DNA of 64,000 bases from Larix kaempferi (lineage: Eukaryota > Streptophyta > Pinopsida > Pinales > Pinaceae): positions 5,952,001 through 6,016,000 of the forward strand of contig BSBM01000442.1 of NCBI GenBank assembly GCA_027924585.1, written 5' to 3'. Shown here piece after piece: positions 47,797 to 60,520 of the stretch. The translations under genes and the position numbers were made by a program. Within the stretch, counting starts at the first letter, position 1. Every line of letters begins with the position of its first letter. The notes beneath the pieces are model-generated. The model was not told where the DNA came from. It searched no databases and saw nothing but the letters and a program-made list of their open reading frames with translations.

Positions 47797-49278
47797 TGTG
47801 AAAAATATTGCACAAGGGTGAATCCTTCCCACTTGGTAAGGGGAAAATCCTGGTAGGTTATAGAAAGGATTCAGTATTAGGTGCCTCTATTGTGTGGGTG
47901 AGTGCTCCCAGTGATCCTACAAATGGTTGTTAGTAAAATAAACAAAGACAAATGGGTAGGAATGCAAACTCCAACAACCAATAGATGCCAACCCACTTTT
48001 ATATTACCTAATGGTCAAGCATGTACAACACCTAGGAGATGCCAGCTCCAATGGAGTCAAACAATCCCTCTTAGGAAGGTCTATCTAGTCCACACTAGAT
48101 GCAAAGTAGCTTCAAGAAAAAATGAGAAGAACACTTGCCCCTTGATGGAAGGTGGCAAGGGAGCTTGGTAGATGCTAGACAAGAGGGAAGAGGTGAGCTA
48201 TAATGGAGCTCAAGCACAATAACAACAACATAAATTTGCTCTGATTTCTCTCCTTCATAAGCATGCCCATGGCTTCCTTTTATAGGGCAAGAGGTGGACA
48301 AGAAATAACTAGATCCTAGTGTGAACTCCTTGATCTCATGATCTAGCTCCAAGGTACACAAAGGGGCCATTTAAGGAATCCAAGTGTGTGAGGATCCAAA
48401 TTCGAATTTGTGGAGGTAATGGAGCTTTTATGAGTCTTTAATGCGTTTCTAGTGTTTGAGATTCCATCATTTTTGTCAGTCACGCGAATGTTGAAGGAAT
48501 ATCTGTGCTGGTCGCGTGGTCATAGTTCTAATAACACACGCAGTAGCGCGTATTAATAGACATGTGGCCATGCAGTTGTAGTGTTTGACTGTTTTTTAGC
48601 GTTTCCGGACTCATGCTGCTTCTTGGATCCGATGAGGATGTATTTGGTGGGATGCATGCTATATGTTGATAACGATTTATTGTGTAAGCAAAAATGTCGC
48701 ATGTGTGTGATATTTGAGTGTTAAAAGATGCCCCATGATGTATGAGGTTTGGAGGGTATTGTAGAGATGATAATACATTATTGTTTCTTTTGTGTTTTCT
48801 TTGTTGTTCTTGAAAGCTGTGAAGCATGTGTGGACGAATAGGGGCCTCCCATAGGGGAATATTACTGGTGAAGGAGTAATAAAGAATAGTGTTTTATACA
48901 AATGAGGCAGGCATACCCATGCTCATGAAAATCTGCCAAAGTGGCTACAAAAAGACAAGACCAAGGGGGTCAACTCAAATACTGCGGGGACATGGATGGA
49001 GGTGGATTCAATCCATGTAAGAGTAACTGAAACTGGAAATGTTGTTATAGGTGTTGAAGAAGCGGTACTACTGATAACCATGACAATCCCATGGGGGTAT
49101 GGGACCAAAAGACAAGTAGCACCGTACTGAACTGTTGCAACCATGATTTATAAATGTGAACATTGCTACCTTTGAAACGTACGACTCTCCCTGATGCAAT
49201 AGATGTGTTGACGTCAAGCATAGGAGAGACGACTAAGTTAGGAAGCACTAAGGGATCTCCCTACTTAGTTCGAGGTCA
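47797..49278 (-). repeat. 3' LTR of the gypsy element
   Basis: Positions 47797 to about 48340 match the other LTR (59962-60520) closely. Landmarks are CCTTCCCACTTGGTAAGGGG, GTCAAGCATGTACAACACC and CATGCCCATGGCTTCCTTT. The inner end is placed at 49278 because CA is followed by CCCCTTATAG, which on the minus strand reads AAGGGG directly before TG (a weak PPT). That end is uncertain because the second LTR is truncated. Confidence 0.7.
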
Positions 49279-51402
49279 CCCCTTATAGTGATTGAAAGGG
49301 ACCCCAAGGTACAACTTCAACTACTGCAACTCTTGGAATATAGTAATTTGATGTCGATGAGAGATGAAGTATATGATAAGACAAGGGTCTTATCTTGAGA
49401 ACTAAGATCATTTTGTAACCAACTTTTGGATTGAAATATTTCACACGAGACTGACTGGTAAATGTGAGGCTCATGACTTCCTTTAATTGGTGTCAACCTG
49501 GGGAGTAATGGATGACAACATTTTTAAACTAAAGGTACAGAGTGTAAAGGAGGGAGACAAACTGTTGATGAAGAGAATTGCAGGGGACATGACACTGAGG
49601 GTGAAGGTGACTGACAAAACTCTTAATGATGGGAATAAGAAGACCCAATGACATCGATCAAAGGATACCAGAGGTTTCTTCCAAAAGAATAGTGTTGTTC
49701 CCATGGTTTTCAGTGAATTGGGGAACAATTTGTACCTAAAGAATAATTGGTGGGGTACCCATGGTTTTTGGGGTGTTGGGGCACCAATTTGATAATGTGT
49801 GGGATTCCCATGGTTTTGAGAGAATCAGGGAATCAATTTGATGATGGGATAATTTCCCACGGTTTTTAGTGAGTCATGGAACCTTTTCCATGATGGTGTG
49901 AAGGGTGTTTTGCAAACTAGAAGATGGGTGTCCCATGAATAAATTCCATGCAATTGGTTCCTATGGGAATAACTAGATAGAATTTGTTGCTTCAGAAGGT
50001 GGGGGGCCATTGGTTTCTTGCCAGGGGTGGTGGTATGAAGAAGATTGCAGATGGTAGAGTGATCATGGGGGTAAGAGTACTAGTCAACTTTGGTTCTTGA
50101 TCATAACGTGTGCCGCATAATTGATGGCACTAACTGCTGAAGGTAGGGGAGTAAATGCGAAGCTATACAATGATGAACTATGGGTTGATCATTTAAAGGT
50201 TTATCCAATTCCTTGTGCTTGTAGGGACATCATGGGTGTCAAATAATGAATGGGATGCAATGGTACACACAACCATCGAGGGAGATTGGTATCCGCAATA
50301 GTGACATTGATGGCATATCATTATTGGGGATGAGGACCCTATGGTTATCAACTAGAATATCTGGTAAAGGTGATGAAAACAGAGGGAAGGCATTGCCTAT
50401 ATGCTAGTTTTCGAGATGATATCTAGTATAGAAGTTCGGAACCATTGTTGAGGGGTGGAGACTTGTTCTTATAATGAAAAAATAAGAGGAGGTCACATCT
50501 TGGTCATTATCCTAAACATACGGCACAAATACCCAAGCATAGTAAAGAACATGATAAAGGTATTGATCATGAAAAATTAAAAACCAAAACATGGTGCACT
50601 TGTGGTGTATGGGAAAAAGAAATTTATGTCATATGAAGGGCTCCAGATCGAAGAGAGGGGCGTTGGTTTAGACGGTTCGTCAAACGGAGCTATGGTTTAT
50701 CCATTGCGAAGGTTTTAAGTTTGGTCCAATTTCTATTAAATGGGGGTGGGGCCCACTTTTAGAAATCATTTGTACCTTTTGACTTACGCATTCTAGAGAG
50801 TAGTTTTGTTGATTCTGGGAGTTTGGTGCAGTTGTTTATCGAGAAACGAGAGCCAAATAAGCCTAAATCTTTTCCTCTAGATTTCTATCTAGGTAGATTT
50901 AGGGTTAGGGGGACCTAATGCCCATATGGCTGGTGTTTATCCATAAACATCATCCATGTGAGGAATTCAGATTCTTGCGCACAGGGGCACAAGAAAAAGG
51001 AATTATCTTGTGCTGACATAGCGTGAGATAATCCCTAGTAGTCATGCAAAGTACGATATTTTTAAGCTTCGACCGCACTGAAAAATCACTGCGACTATTT
51101 CACAAGTAGTCGTGCTAGTGCGCGACCGAAGTGTGAATGTATCGTGTTTTAATCTGCACGACTAAGTCAAATTTGGTCATGCTGAAGCACGGTTAAGGAA
51201 AACATGTCCCACATGAATTGGTTCGCGCGGGTTGCTAGTCAAACAGTTGCATGAGGCACGACTTTAGACATTGCAAGGGCACACTAAGCACAAGTTTTGA
51301 AATGAAAACTCATGCAGAATAGATGATTTGGATTTTTTTCTATTTTTTAAAGATTATCAGATAGATCCAAATGTTTGACCTTGTGTGCTTATAGGTGGAT
51401 AT
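49279..51402. other. Gypsy interior between antisense ORF and 3' LTR
   Basis: No ORF with a domain. Around 49690-49880 a roughly 60-bp unit recurs (CCCATGGTTTT-AG-GAAT-GGGAA-CAATTTG) about four times with divergence. Confidence 0.55.
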
Positions 51403-52558
51403 GGATTATGTTTAGTGGTGTGAGCGCGGCTACGAGGACTTTGCGGACATGGTGAGAGGGAACCTTATAGCCACGCAGACTTTGAGCCATGCAGGGCTCC
51501 TGAAGTTTTCCAGGTGCCCCTTCATGAGGTCAGCAGACTACTTGTTATGTGAGTTGATCCATATGTGAGATACAGATCAGTTGGTGTTTCATGTAAGGGG
51601 AGGAACTACGCATTACTACTCAGTATATATATTTTTTGACTTGTTTGAGCCAACGAAGGATGCATGAGTCGATCCACCCGTCTTTGGGAGGAGGCCATAC
51701 GATCACGGGTTTGATTACTTAGTATTGTGGTGGTGAGCCGGGTGCCATGAACTCAGGGAAAATATTGATGAGCCATTTGACTACTCTACCAATGTGGGTG
51801 GTATCCATTTCTATGTTGAGGGTCTTAGGGGTGTATTCCCTACATAGGATCACAAAAGGAAAGTTACTATTGGTTGAAAGGGTGTTGACGGGTGAGTAGG
51901 TGACCTAGGGCCCGATGTTGTGGGAGAGCATAATGGAGCAACTGAGAAATTTGCTGAGGGATGAGGGTCCTAAGACCTTCTGTAATGGGAGTGTTTTGTG
52001 CTCCTATTTAATTGAGTATTATCACAGTTTAAGGTTGTTAGTTGTGGTTCATCATAGGGGGACTCAAGAGCATCGCATGATTTTTTGGGGGAAGGTGATG
52101 CCTCGCCTTGGTGGTGGCGAGGTATGAGTGTATTACACACCTCATTTTATGGAGGTGTGGTTGTAGTGTGTTGGGCCCATGGAGCGATGCCTGTGGAGTG
52201 GTATGGAATTCACAAGGGATATAGAGTTAACGCAACAAGTTCATGGTTGGGATTACTTAGGTATTCATTATGTTTTGTCACTATATCTATTTCTGTACAT
52301 TGTTATGATTATGCACATACTTCATGATATATGTATTGATGATGTTATTTTATTTGTGATGCATATGTTGGTCCGTTGGGACCATCTAGCAAGGTTCATC
52401 GTCGTCACTACCATGAGGTGGGTGTGGTACCTGTAGGACATGTTGGGGAGGCTGTAGGGTCTGGTGTAGCTAGTATGGATGTCAGTGGGGTTTCTTCTGA
52501 TGGGGGAGTGGCTAGTGGGGAGGCTTCGACAACTACCTTGGTTGAGTTGGAGAGATGA
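51403..52558 (+). pseudogene. Antisense-strand ORF (aORF) of the gypsy element
   Basis: Plus strand, opposite to gag. From the ATG at 51403 the frame reads protein-like sequence (DFADMVRGNLIATQTL, LLKFSRCPFMRSADYLLCEL, RPYDHGFDYLVLWW). It has several TGA/TAG stops and then a frameshift near 51905 into a 70-codon frame (51915-52127). A further fragment at 52376-52558 is Gly/Val/Ser-rich. Tat elements such as Grande and Retand carry an antisense ORF at this place, some related to the plant mobile domain. The L-L-x-E-L-I-x-M pattern followed by a F-x-V-R-G strand is only loosely similar to that domain. The function is unknown. Confidence 0.5.
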
Positions 52559-52665
52559 CTCGGTGAGATGATCGAGAGGATTGCTGATCGTGGGATCACA
52601 TATTTAGATGATGACGAGATGGCATGTACATTGCAGCTCCCAACAGCCTATGGACCTGGCTGGCG

Positions 52666-53282
52666 CTAGGTGATGCGATGATTGGAATTGGTATGTAATG
52701 TAGCACAAGGGGAACAGGGGGGACAATGTTCTCCTTCTAGGAAGAGGCCATAACCAGGACCAAGATTGGTATAGGGACCAGATACAAATGTGGCAAGAGG
52801 TGGGGTCGTGTGACCATTATCTATTTTTGGGCCTCGTGATCCAACTATTGGAAGGGAAGCTTGAGTGCCAGGATGATTGTATATTTTATGTTTTGGTAGG
52901 GCTGAGGGCCCTCTTATGTATATGTATTTGATGGAGCATATGGGAAGTGGGTTTATGATGTATCCCCCATAAGGCTCACGATTCTTTTTGGATATGCCCA
53001 TGGAGGGATATTTTTTGTACATGACACACATATTTTTGATGAGATATATATTTATATACCATTGTGGCGTCATTTTCCATATTTATCATGTATGATGTGT
53101 TTATGTATATGTGATGATGATGATGTTATCTATATGTTGATATGATCTATGCATAGTAGTAGGTATTGAATGCTATGATATAGATAGTTATCAACTTATG
53201 ATGTATGGTTGTGACGATATGTATGCGTGTGAAGAGATAGGTACTTACACATGATATATATGCTTTGTTTGGATGTGTCAGA
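52666..53282. other. Spacer between antisense ORF and RNase H
   Basis: A 135-codon minus-strand ORF (52666-53073) has low-information composition and no integrase or chromodomain motif. It is probably chance or a remnant of the pol C-terminus. No RT or integrase motif was seen here. Confidence 0.4.
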
Positions 53283-53729
53283 TCAAGCAGATGCTTGATG
53301 TATCAAGTTCCAATTCAATACATGGTTGGCAATAGAATCAGTGAACACATTGGCGTTTCTTGGGACATGGGTGAAAGTAATGGTTTCAAATTGTTGTATG
53401 AGAAGGTGCAATTGCAAGAACTTGTGGAAGTGGAGGGGATTGAGGACACATAACACATTGTTTAGTTGTGATACAATTAGTTGGGAATCTAGGTATATGT
53501 GCATATGGTGTATGCCAATGTGGATGGAATCACTTAAGAGAACAATGACGACATCATATTCTGCTTGGTTGTTTGTAAGTTCCCCCAAACAAAATCCTTC
53601 AGTGTGGTAGAGAACTTGGGAGGGGGTGTAAATAGTCCAAGCATCTGATGTGAGATTCTTTGAACATTGACTTGCGTCGTCTGCGAAGCCAATACAGATG
53701 TATGTTTGAGAGGTCATCTTCATAAACAA
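53283..53729 (-). pseudogene. Archaeal-type RNase H domain of the gypsy element
   Basis: A 148-codon frame shows the order typical of the extra RNase H of plant Tat/Ogre elements: FADDAS, a W-x-I-Y strand, CLGELTNNQAEYD (catalytic E), IYLDSQLIVSQLN (catalytic D), HVPRNANVFTDSIANHVL (final D) and a tryptophan. The acidic residues appear retained in this stretch. It normally sits downstream of RT-RNase H; here the neighbouring RT is absent. It would degrade RNA in RNA/DNA hybrids during reverse transcription. Confidence 0.85.
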
Positions 53730-54479
53730 AATATCATATTGTTCTCAATCAAAGGGATTGAAGATATATATATATATATAATGCTAGGTTGTGTAAATTC
53801 TACAATTCAAATGGGAAAAGATGGTTTCACCCTTCCTTGTGGTGGGGACCTTTAAATGTTGGAACTTAGGGTGGTACCGAGGTGGTATCATACTCATTGG
53901 TGAGTATCCAAAATTTGAAAGGGATCTCCCATTGTTTTCTAAACACCTGGAAATGGTTACAGAGGATCCAAGTCTTCATTGGAAGACAAGGAATCATCAC
54001 TAGTTAGTAAACCAACCAAAGAAGATGCGGTATCGATGGTATCTGATAGAGGGGGAACACATTCCTCTGCATGTAACCTTTGAGGGACTATGCTGAGGTA
54101 GGTGAGTTGATCTTGGATCCTCATTAGTTCGAGGCGAGTTTCTCGTTAAACACATAAAATGGGACACTGAAATGAAAAGTGGGAGGTGTCACCACATGAT
54201 CGGAATGGATAGGGTACTCAGGAATTGAGAGGTATTTGTGTCGAGGATGAGGTAGCTTGATCCATAATGGATGTGATGGCCTTGGAGGGGATCATCTGAG
54301 TATGATTTTTGTAGGATGAGCATCCGTCATGGTGTTCTATCATCATAAGACCTGTTGGTTGGGGATCTTGCGGTGCTCGAGGCTCGATGGGAACTATCGT
54401 AATGGCTAATTCGGAGGTAAGCACAACTGTTTTTTTGTCAATGTAGTGACCACATTGATGGAATTTTTTCATGTGTTTG

Positions 54480-54803
54480 TAGGGAAGGATTCTCGATTGA
54501 ATATTGAGTGATGAAAATGGTCATTGAAGCATCACAAAATCTAGGGAGATCGGGACAATGATGTTGTTAATGCCCAAACTGGGAACAAATCGAACATGCG
54601 TGATTGGTACACAATGATTTGGACTTAGGTGTGCACGAATATGATGTCCCCCTTGCTATTGTCGGTGGGGCATGGGTCACAATAATAGGGGTGTCGAGCA
54701 ATTTTTTGAGCTTCGACAAGGTGGGGCATAGATTGGTCGCGTGGCCTTGCTGCCCGCAAAGAGCACATGGTGAAGTGACCCTCTGTGTGGGAGTATTGGT
54801 CAT
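54480..54803 (-). pseudogene. Second zinc-knuckle module of the gypsy element
   Basis: CALCGQQGHATNLC is an intact C-x2-C-x4-H-x4-C knuckle. About 45 residues later comes CSICSQFGH, the start of a second knuckle whose frame then meets a stop. The position, after the protease instead of at the gag C-terminus, is unusual. It suggests duplication of a gag C-terminal segment or loss of the RT that once lay between. Confidence 0.7.
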
Positions 54804-54821
54804 TATTGGGGATTTTAACCA

Positions 54822-55130
54822 TTATTGGTTGATGCCCCCTTCTTTAGGCTTAGTGGCCCACGATGAGTCAGGTATAAGGTTTGGTAGGAGGGATCCTTTC
54901 AACTTAGGTTGTTTCATGCCCCCAATGGTGGTTTTAGTGACTACCGACGATGGTTTAGTTGCAGATGCCATATGTTCAACTGGCGGTGAGGATGGTGTCA
55001 CCATCCTAGAATACACAAAAACAGAGACATGGAAAAACTCATAATGTCCTACTAGCTTAGAAGCCATCTCTAGGTATGGTGGCGTAAGGTACCATACAGG
55101 TATTCCCAAGGTTAACCTAGGTAGACTCAA
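54822..55130 (-). pseudogene. Linker segment between protease and second zinc module
   Basis: A 102-codon frame rich in Pro, Ser and Lys has a GHYEFFHVSVFVYSRMVT-like segment. It lies in order with the protease upstream and the knuckles downstream. No enzymatic motif. Confidence 0.4.
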
Positions 55131-55138
55131 CTAAGCCA

Positions 55139-55980
55139 TCACTGGTATCCCTTGCACGCCTGTGGGGGGTACAAGAATGAGATTTGAAAAATAGGATTTA
55201 CATATGGACTCAACACTTGTTCAATGCAAGTGCTCATCGGAGGTGGTGATGACACTAGAGAGGTGGGAACATTCTCAACGATGAAAATTGTGCACATAAG
55301 GCCATAAGTCGATGCGGGGATCTCAAGTGGCGGGCCAGAGTACACCCCTAGTAAGTTTGAGTCCTTGTACATGCCTGGGGAAATATCAACATAGGGGGGT
55401 TGATTCATCCTGGCGACAATGGGTAAGACATTATCGGGGTGGGTGTTGGTATTGGGATCATAGTAATTGAGTTGGTCGAGGGTGACTATTTTCCCATTAA
55501 AGGGAAACATCATGATGCAGAAGACCAAGGAGACAACTTCCATCATGGCATATATGTAACTACGCCCCAAGAGGATGTTGTAGTCGAGTTGTGCATCAAC
55601 CCCTTCGATATTGATCATGACCATATTGACCATCTTTCCCCCTAGCTTGATGGGTACATTTTGGTAAAATCCTCTAGCTTTGGATGGCCTTCCATCATAT
55701 GCACAGATGGTGATAGATCATGGGACTATAACAGGTGATCCCAATCGTTTCCAAACATTAGAGGACATGACACATGTGGATTCCCCTTCATCAATGAATC
55801 ATAATGTTTTTTACCATCACAGGGACTTGGAATGTGACTAATGAGGGTAGTTGCAGTTCACCTTTTCAAGATCAAATGTCATAAGGTCCGAGTTGGAAGG
55901 ATTGACGGAATTGAGTGCATTGATTATTTCCTTTCATTCGGTTGGACATGACTGTAGCACCTCTAACATGGACATGGTTG
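55139..55980 (-). pseudogene. Retropepsin-like protease of the gypsy element
   Basis: The minus strand shows FIDEGESTCV near 55780, where the usual D-T/S-G-A active site is altered. GRPSKARGF, MVNMVMINIEG and DYNILLGRSYIYAM follow, the last being the C-terminal ILGR-type block of plant gypsy proteases. Stops occur upstream of 55633. It would cleave the Gag-Pol polyprotein. Confidence 0.7.
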
Positions 55981-56933
55981 CGGGTGACTGAGCCAAGTAG
56001 TTCACAATGTTATAGTTGTGGGTGTAATTCATATGGGGGTTAGTAGGTGTGCGCCAAAGTGGGACCTTGGGGATTTGTGGGATCTATTCACCACTTGGGT
56101 GTGGTAATTGCAAAGGCCCCTCCGAGGGGAGAGGGACATCTTCTAGTTGGGGGGATTCAAGCCGATCATAACCTTTGGCTCTAGTTTAAAGGTTAACATC
56201 CAGCATGTAGATATTTTGGAATGAGCCATATTCAGAGGGGAGGGAATCATATTATTGAGTAGCAAACCCTTGGTTGTGAATGTGATGTTTTAAGACAACG
56301 GTTTGGGTTTAGGGAGGATTGGGGGCTTGAGGAGGGTTTACTACTGTCTTCTTCTTAGATTCCACCAACTATTGGTAGTCGGGGAGAAGAGGGAAATGGT
56401 GAGTGTAATGGCCACATTCTCTGCAAATGGAGCAAGAGTAATTGTTCCTCAGGTTGGATTTATTCCCTTATTTGGGGGTTTTATTTGTCCCAGTGTTCTG
56501 GTTACCCGGGTTCTGGTTTTTCCGAGGAGGGGGGTTTCCCCCTTGCCCCTAATGTTGTTTTTGTTTTCTCTTTACCTTATTCTTCCCCTGGTTTTGAGGA
56601 TTTTGAAGATTTGTGGCATTCAACTCCTCAAACTATTGAGCTTTTTGTGCGAAAGAAGGTTGAACAAGATTGACCCCCATGTGAGGTGTGGGTGTCAGAC
56701 CAGTAAGACATGGAAACATGTAGTAGCGGTTATATACTGGTGGTGGGATAAATGTGGTTTGCACTCCATAAGATGTGGATGGAGGAGCGAATTGTTTCAT
56801 TTGAAATGGAGGGACCATTGCTTCCTAGCTAACATTGGGATAAGTAGGGCTGTAGGGTCCATACTGTAACTGACTAAGTGTAGGATTTGGTACAGGAGAA
56901 GGGGGGTGCCAACATGGGAGGCATGGGTGGGTA
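55981..56933 (-). pseudogene. Gag C-terminal region with CCHC knuckle
   Basis: Proline-, Gln- and Asn-rich linker (PPFQMKQFAPPSTSYG, NPGNQNTGTN) interrupted by stops. Near 56400-56436 is CSICRECGHYTHH, a zinc knuckle whose last cysteine is lost. This connects the capsid-like part to the protease. Confidence 0.65.
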
Positions 56934-57657
56934 CTACGGGGCTATATTAAATGGCGCCGGATTAGGAGGAGGAGACTTTCCTTGGTGGGAAATGGACCCA
57001 ATAATCCCATCCACCGAGTGTGATGAACCCGTAGGTGCAGGATCCAACAACTGATGCATGGTGGCATTAGGAAGGATAGTGTATAGGTATCTAGATTGTG
57101 CATAGATAAGGTCAAAATGTTGGGCCTTTAGGATTGCCTCTTCCTCATTTTGCAGCATGGATGACAACATCTTTTGCAATGGCTAGTTGGAGTGATTCAA
57201 TGAACCAATCCAACAAGAATGGTGGTTGTATTTCGATTTTTCACAATGTGTGGCATCTACGCCACTCATGGATATGGTATGTGATGTGTGTAGAAGCGTT
57301 TTGTTTAAATTCTCACAAAGGTCATGGTGAATCAGAAGCTATAAGTATGTGATAAATGCAGTGGCCAATGTTGCAAAGGGTGGAATGGGTCGATCATAGT
57401 AAGTTCACATATCATTTAGATGTCGTCCTAGTGAGGGTGAGTTGAAAGAGGCGAAGCATCACTGAATCCTCCACTATGTTGTTGGAGGAACACCATAAGT
57501 GGAAGGACATCACATGGTTGACAGTATTTTCTCCTTGATTCCCTTCGAATTTAGTAATATCAAAGGGAATTTTATATGGCATAGTTGGCCATGTTGGATC
57601 ATGTTCAATGGGGTCATTGATTAGTTTGGAAAAATCTGGGAGGTTTAGGCTAGCCAT
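56934..57657 (-). pseudogene. Gag capsid region of the gypsy element
   Basis: The frame 57657-57412 shows WPTMPYKIPFDITKFEG, NHVMSFHLWCSSNNI and DSVMLRLFQLTL, the conserved capsid block of plant Ty3/gypsy Gag. It continues with broken frames containing HIHEWRR and FLLDWFIESL, then KAQHFDLIYAQSRYLYT at 57179-56934. Several in-frame stops. Confidence 0.85.
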
Positions 57658-59961
57658 GAAAGGTAGGATTTGGTAATTCCATTGTATGTTGTGTGTGGTT
57701 TCCTCGAGGAGGAGACCAAGGTGGTGCTGAAAATAATGAATGACCTCCTATGAGAGAGGAAGGTTAAAAATGGTCCAAAGGATCTCTAAGGGGATAAGCC
57801 AAAGGAGGGCCTCTTTCAAGAGGATGGGAGGAAAATGTATCTAGATTCTCTTCGAGGGGAAAAAATGAAGGGGAACCTATTCCAACTGTGGATGAGGTAA
57901 AAGGATCAACACTTTCTATGATAGGAGAAAAGGATTCAAGTAAGGAGTGGCCTCTCCCCAATGATCCTATCAATGTGGCCTTGGAGCAGCCCCGATTAGG
58001 GTATATCCTACATGAACCACGGGGAGAAGGTGGAAAGCCACCCCTTGAAAGAGGGCATAGGCCTTGTAGTCTTCAGGACTACCTTAGGGGGTTGTTTTGT
58101 TCTTCAATGGTGAAAGGTTTGTACCAAATGAGAGTGTTGGTGTAATTAAACACAATTGAACAAATGCAAAAATATGCCAACACAACAGCAAATATGGTGC
58201 AACAAGTGAGTGGTATGTGAAAAGTTGGTTTAGTGTAAGAGTCCCCACATGTAGGTTCTTTTTAATTACGAGTTAGTGAACTTGTATTTTAAAAAAAAGA
58301 TAAGTGAAAATTCCATAAAAGACCTAACGTCCTTCCTCTCAAATGTAACCGAGCCTTCCAAAAGAACAACTAATGGTGACAATGAGATCCACACAACAAT
58401 TGACTAGTGAAGGTAACAAAGATCCAGTTATACCAACAATGGGGGCAATGTTCCAATCAATAAGACTTGGAAACACTTCCCAATGGCAATAGATAACTTT
58501 AGGAGTCAATTTCACTCAAAATTTCTTCTTGGTGATGTCCTAATTTTTGCCACTAAGATACCTTGCATCAAGTATGGATAAGTGGTTTTTCTTGGGTAGT
58601 ATAGTGTCTCCTACACAAAAAGCTGAGTGGCTCTTTGGAGGGGATATGGAAACTATACCTCAGCTTTTACTTCCCTAGGAATGATGCACTTCTTATCCAG
58701 GTTTTCTTTAAACACTTGTTGATAGAAGGATTTCGATAGCACCCTATAAGTCAACAATGCTATGTTTAAAATTCCTAATGAAACTAGATTGGTGGGAATT
58801 AATGGATGCATAATCCAATCAATATTACCTAAGTAAAATATTTCTTTGTGACCTCGTGTGGAGGATTTTAGTTAGTTGGAAATTTGCAAAGTTTATTTTA
58901 AGGGTCTTGATTCACTTAATGAGTGTAAGGGAGGTATTTCACACATCCATTCCTTTCTGATTCACAATCTCATAAGAAGTGCAAGGTGAAGAGCATACTT
59001 GGAATGAAAGACATTTTAGGTCCCTTAGTGTGTTCTAGTGATGCAAACACATGTGAGGTAAGAAAATTGATTGTTTCAAATTAACTAGAAGAGTATAAAG
59101 TAAATAAAAACAGGGATTTATCTTTTAACTCTAAAAGATGCTAATGGTTCTTTGCAAAAACAAAGTGATAATGAAGTAAAAATTTTCAATGGAGGTATTT
59201 CACACTTATCACCCCTTTCTAATTCACTGAACTCACAAGAAGTGCAAGGTGAAGAGCATACTTGGGGAGACAAGAGTCTTTAGGTCCTTGCTTGTGTGAA
59301 AAAAGTGGATTCTACACTACTTTTGATCCTAAAAACATGTCAAGTAAACAAAAAACACAAAATGTCTTGAATACTAGTGACAAAAATGGGGCCCATTGAA
59401 AGCCTCAAGGTTGGTTACATAAGTAAGTTATGAAAGAGAAGGACTCTTTACTCCTTAATGTTATTCTAAGTGAGCTAATTACTATAGAAACATGTAACAA
59501 TTGAAAGATAATTAGTTATGGTTCATTAGTGAGCAGCAATGGGGTTGCAAAATTGTGAAAAATAGGTATAAAGAAAAGAAATAGCACATCCGCATGCAAA
59601 ACACAAAAACATGTGTGCTATATCGTAGCAGAAAGACTAACTGGTGTGTAGTATCATGGTCACAACATGAAGAGGTCCTATGAATTAGTGATACATAAAT
59701 CCACATGGGAGAATATCTGTTAATAAGCGTAGATAGCGCGACTGTTGAGGGATCATCCACACGAACAGTGCACCCGAGACACTAGGATCCGTGCATTTGT
59801 TGAAACATCAATTGCAGCCAAAAGGAGGTCAATTTTTTGGAATGAAGGGTATGGACCTATTCACCTACAAAGCACAAGATACGAGTTATTATCTACTCAA
59901 CAAATAACAACCTAGTTTAAGAGAAATGGACTAAAATAAGTGGAGTCTCCATAAATACTAT
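57658..59961 (-). other. Gypsy 5' region between LTR and Gag
   Basis: Some frames near 57764-57973 may be the Gag N-terminus (Pro/Ser-rich). A segment with GGTATTTCACAC and AAGAAGTGCAAGGTGAAGAGC is duplicated at about 58930-59035 and 59190-59300. No clear PBS was recognised next to 59962. Confidence 0.5.
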
Positions 59962-60520
59962 TGTGAAAAAGATTGCACAATGGTGAATCCTTCCCACTTG
60001 GTAAGGGGAAAATACTAGAAGGTTGCAGAAAGGATTCGGTATTAGGTGCTCCTATTGTGTGGGTAAGTGCTCCAAGTGATCTTGCAAGTGGTTGTTAGTA
60101 AAACAAGAATAAATAAACAAAATGAAAATAAAATAAAATGAAGAACAAAGGGGTGGGAATGCAAAATCCAACAACCAATAAATGGCAAACCACTTTTATA
60201 TTTTCCAATAGTCAAGCATGTACAACACCTAGGAGATGCCATCTCTAATGGAGGAAAACAATCCCTCTTAGAGGTCTATCTAGTCCGACTAGATACTAAG
60301 TAGCTTGAAGAACAAATGAGAAGAACACTTGCCCCTTCAAGGAAGGTGGAAATGGATCTTGGTAGATGATAGATAAGAAGGAAGAGGTGATATATAAGGA
60401 AGCTCAAGCACAATTCCAACAACATAACTTTGCTATGATTTATCTCCTTCAGAAGCATGCCCATGGCTTCCTTTTATAGGCCAAGAGGTGGCCAGGAAAT
60501 AGCTAGATCCCAATGTGAAC
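59962..60520 (-). repeat. 5' LTR of the gypsy element, cut by copia
   Basis: It matches the LTR at 47797 from TGTGAAAAA to CCCAATGTGAAC, with an extra A/T-rich insertion near 60110-60145. Homology stops exactly at 60520/60521, where a new LTR begins. The rest of this LTR should lie beyond the window. Confidence 0.85.

Larger units (their letters stand above)
47797..60520 (-). mobile_element. Ty3/gypsy Tat/Ogre-like element, non-autonomous, interrupted
   Basis: Homologous LTR sequence at 47797 and 59962, both starting TGTGAAAAA in plus orientation, brackets a 10.7-kb interior. On the minus strand this reads gag, CCHC knuckle, retropepsin, a second double zinc-knuckle module and an archaeal-type RNase H, followed by a plus-strand ORF before the 3' LTR. 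An extra RNase H and an antisense ORF between pol and the 3' LTR are known from the Tat clade. RT and integrase were not found, so the copy would need help from a relative. The right LTR is split by a copia insertion at 60521, so the element continues beyond the window. Confidence 0.85.

Noticed and set aside
56303-56869. 188-codon plus-strand ORF in the gypsy element
   Set aside because: It lies opposite the gag C-terminal region, which shows the expected zinc knuckle and linker on the minus strand.
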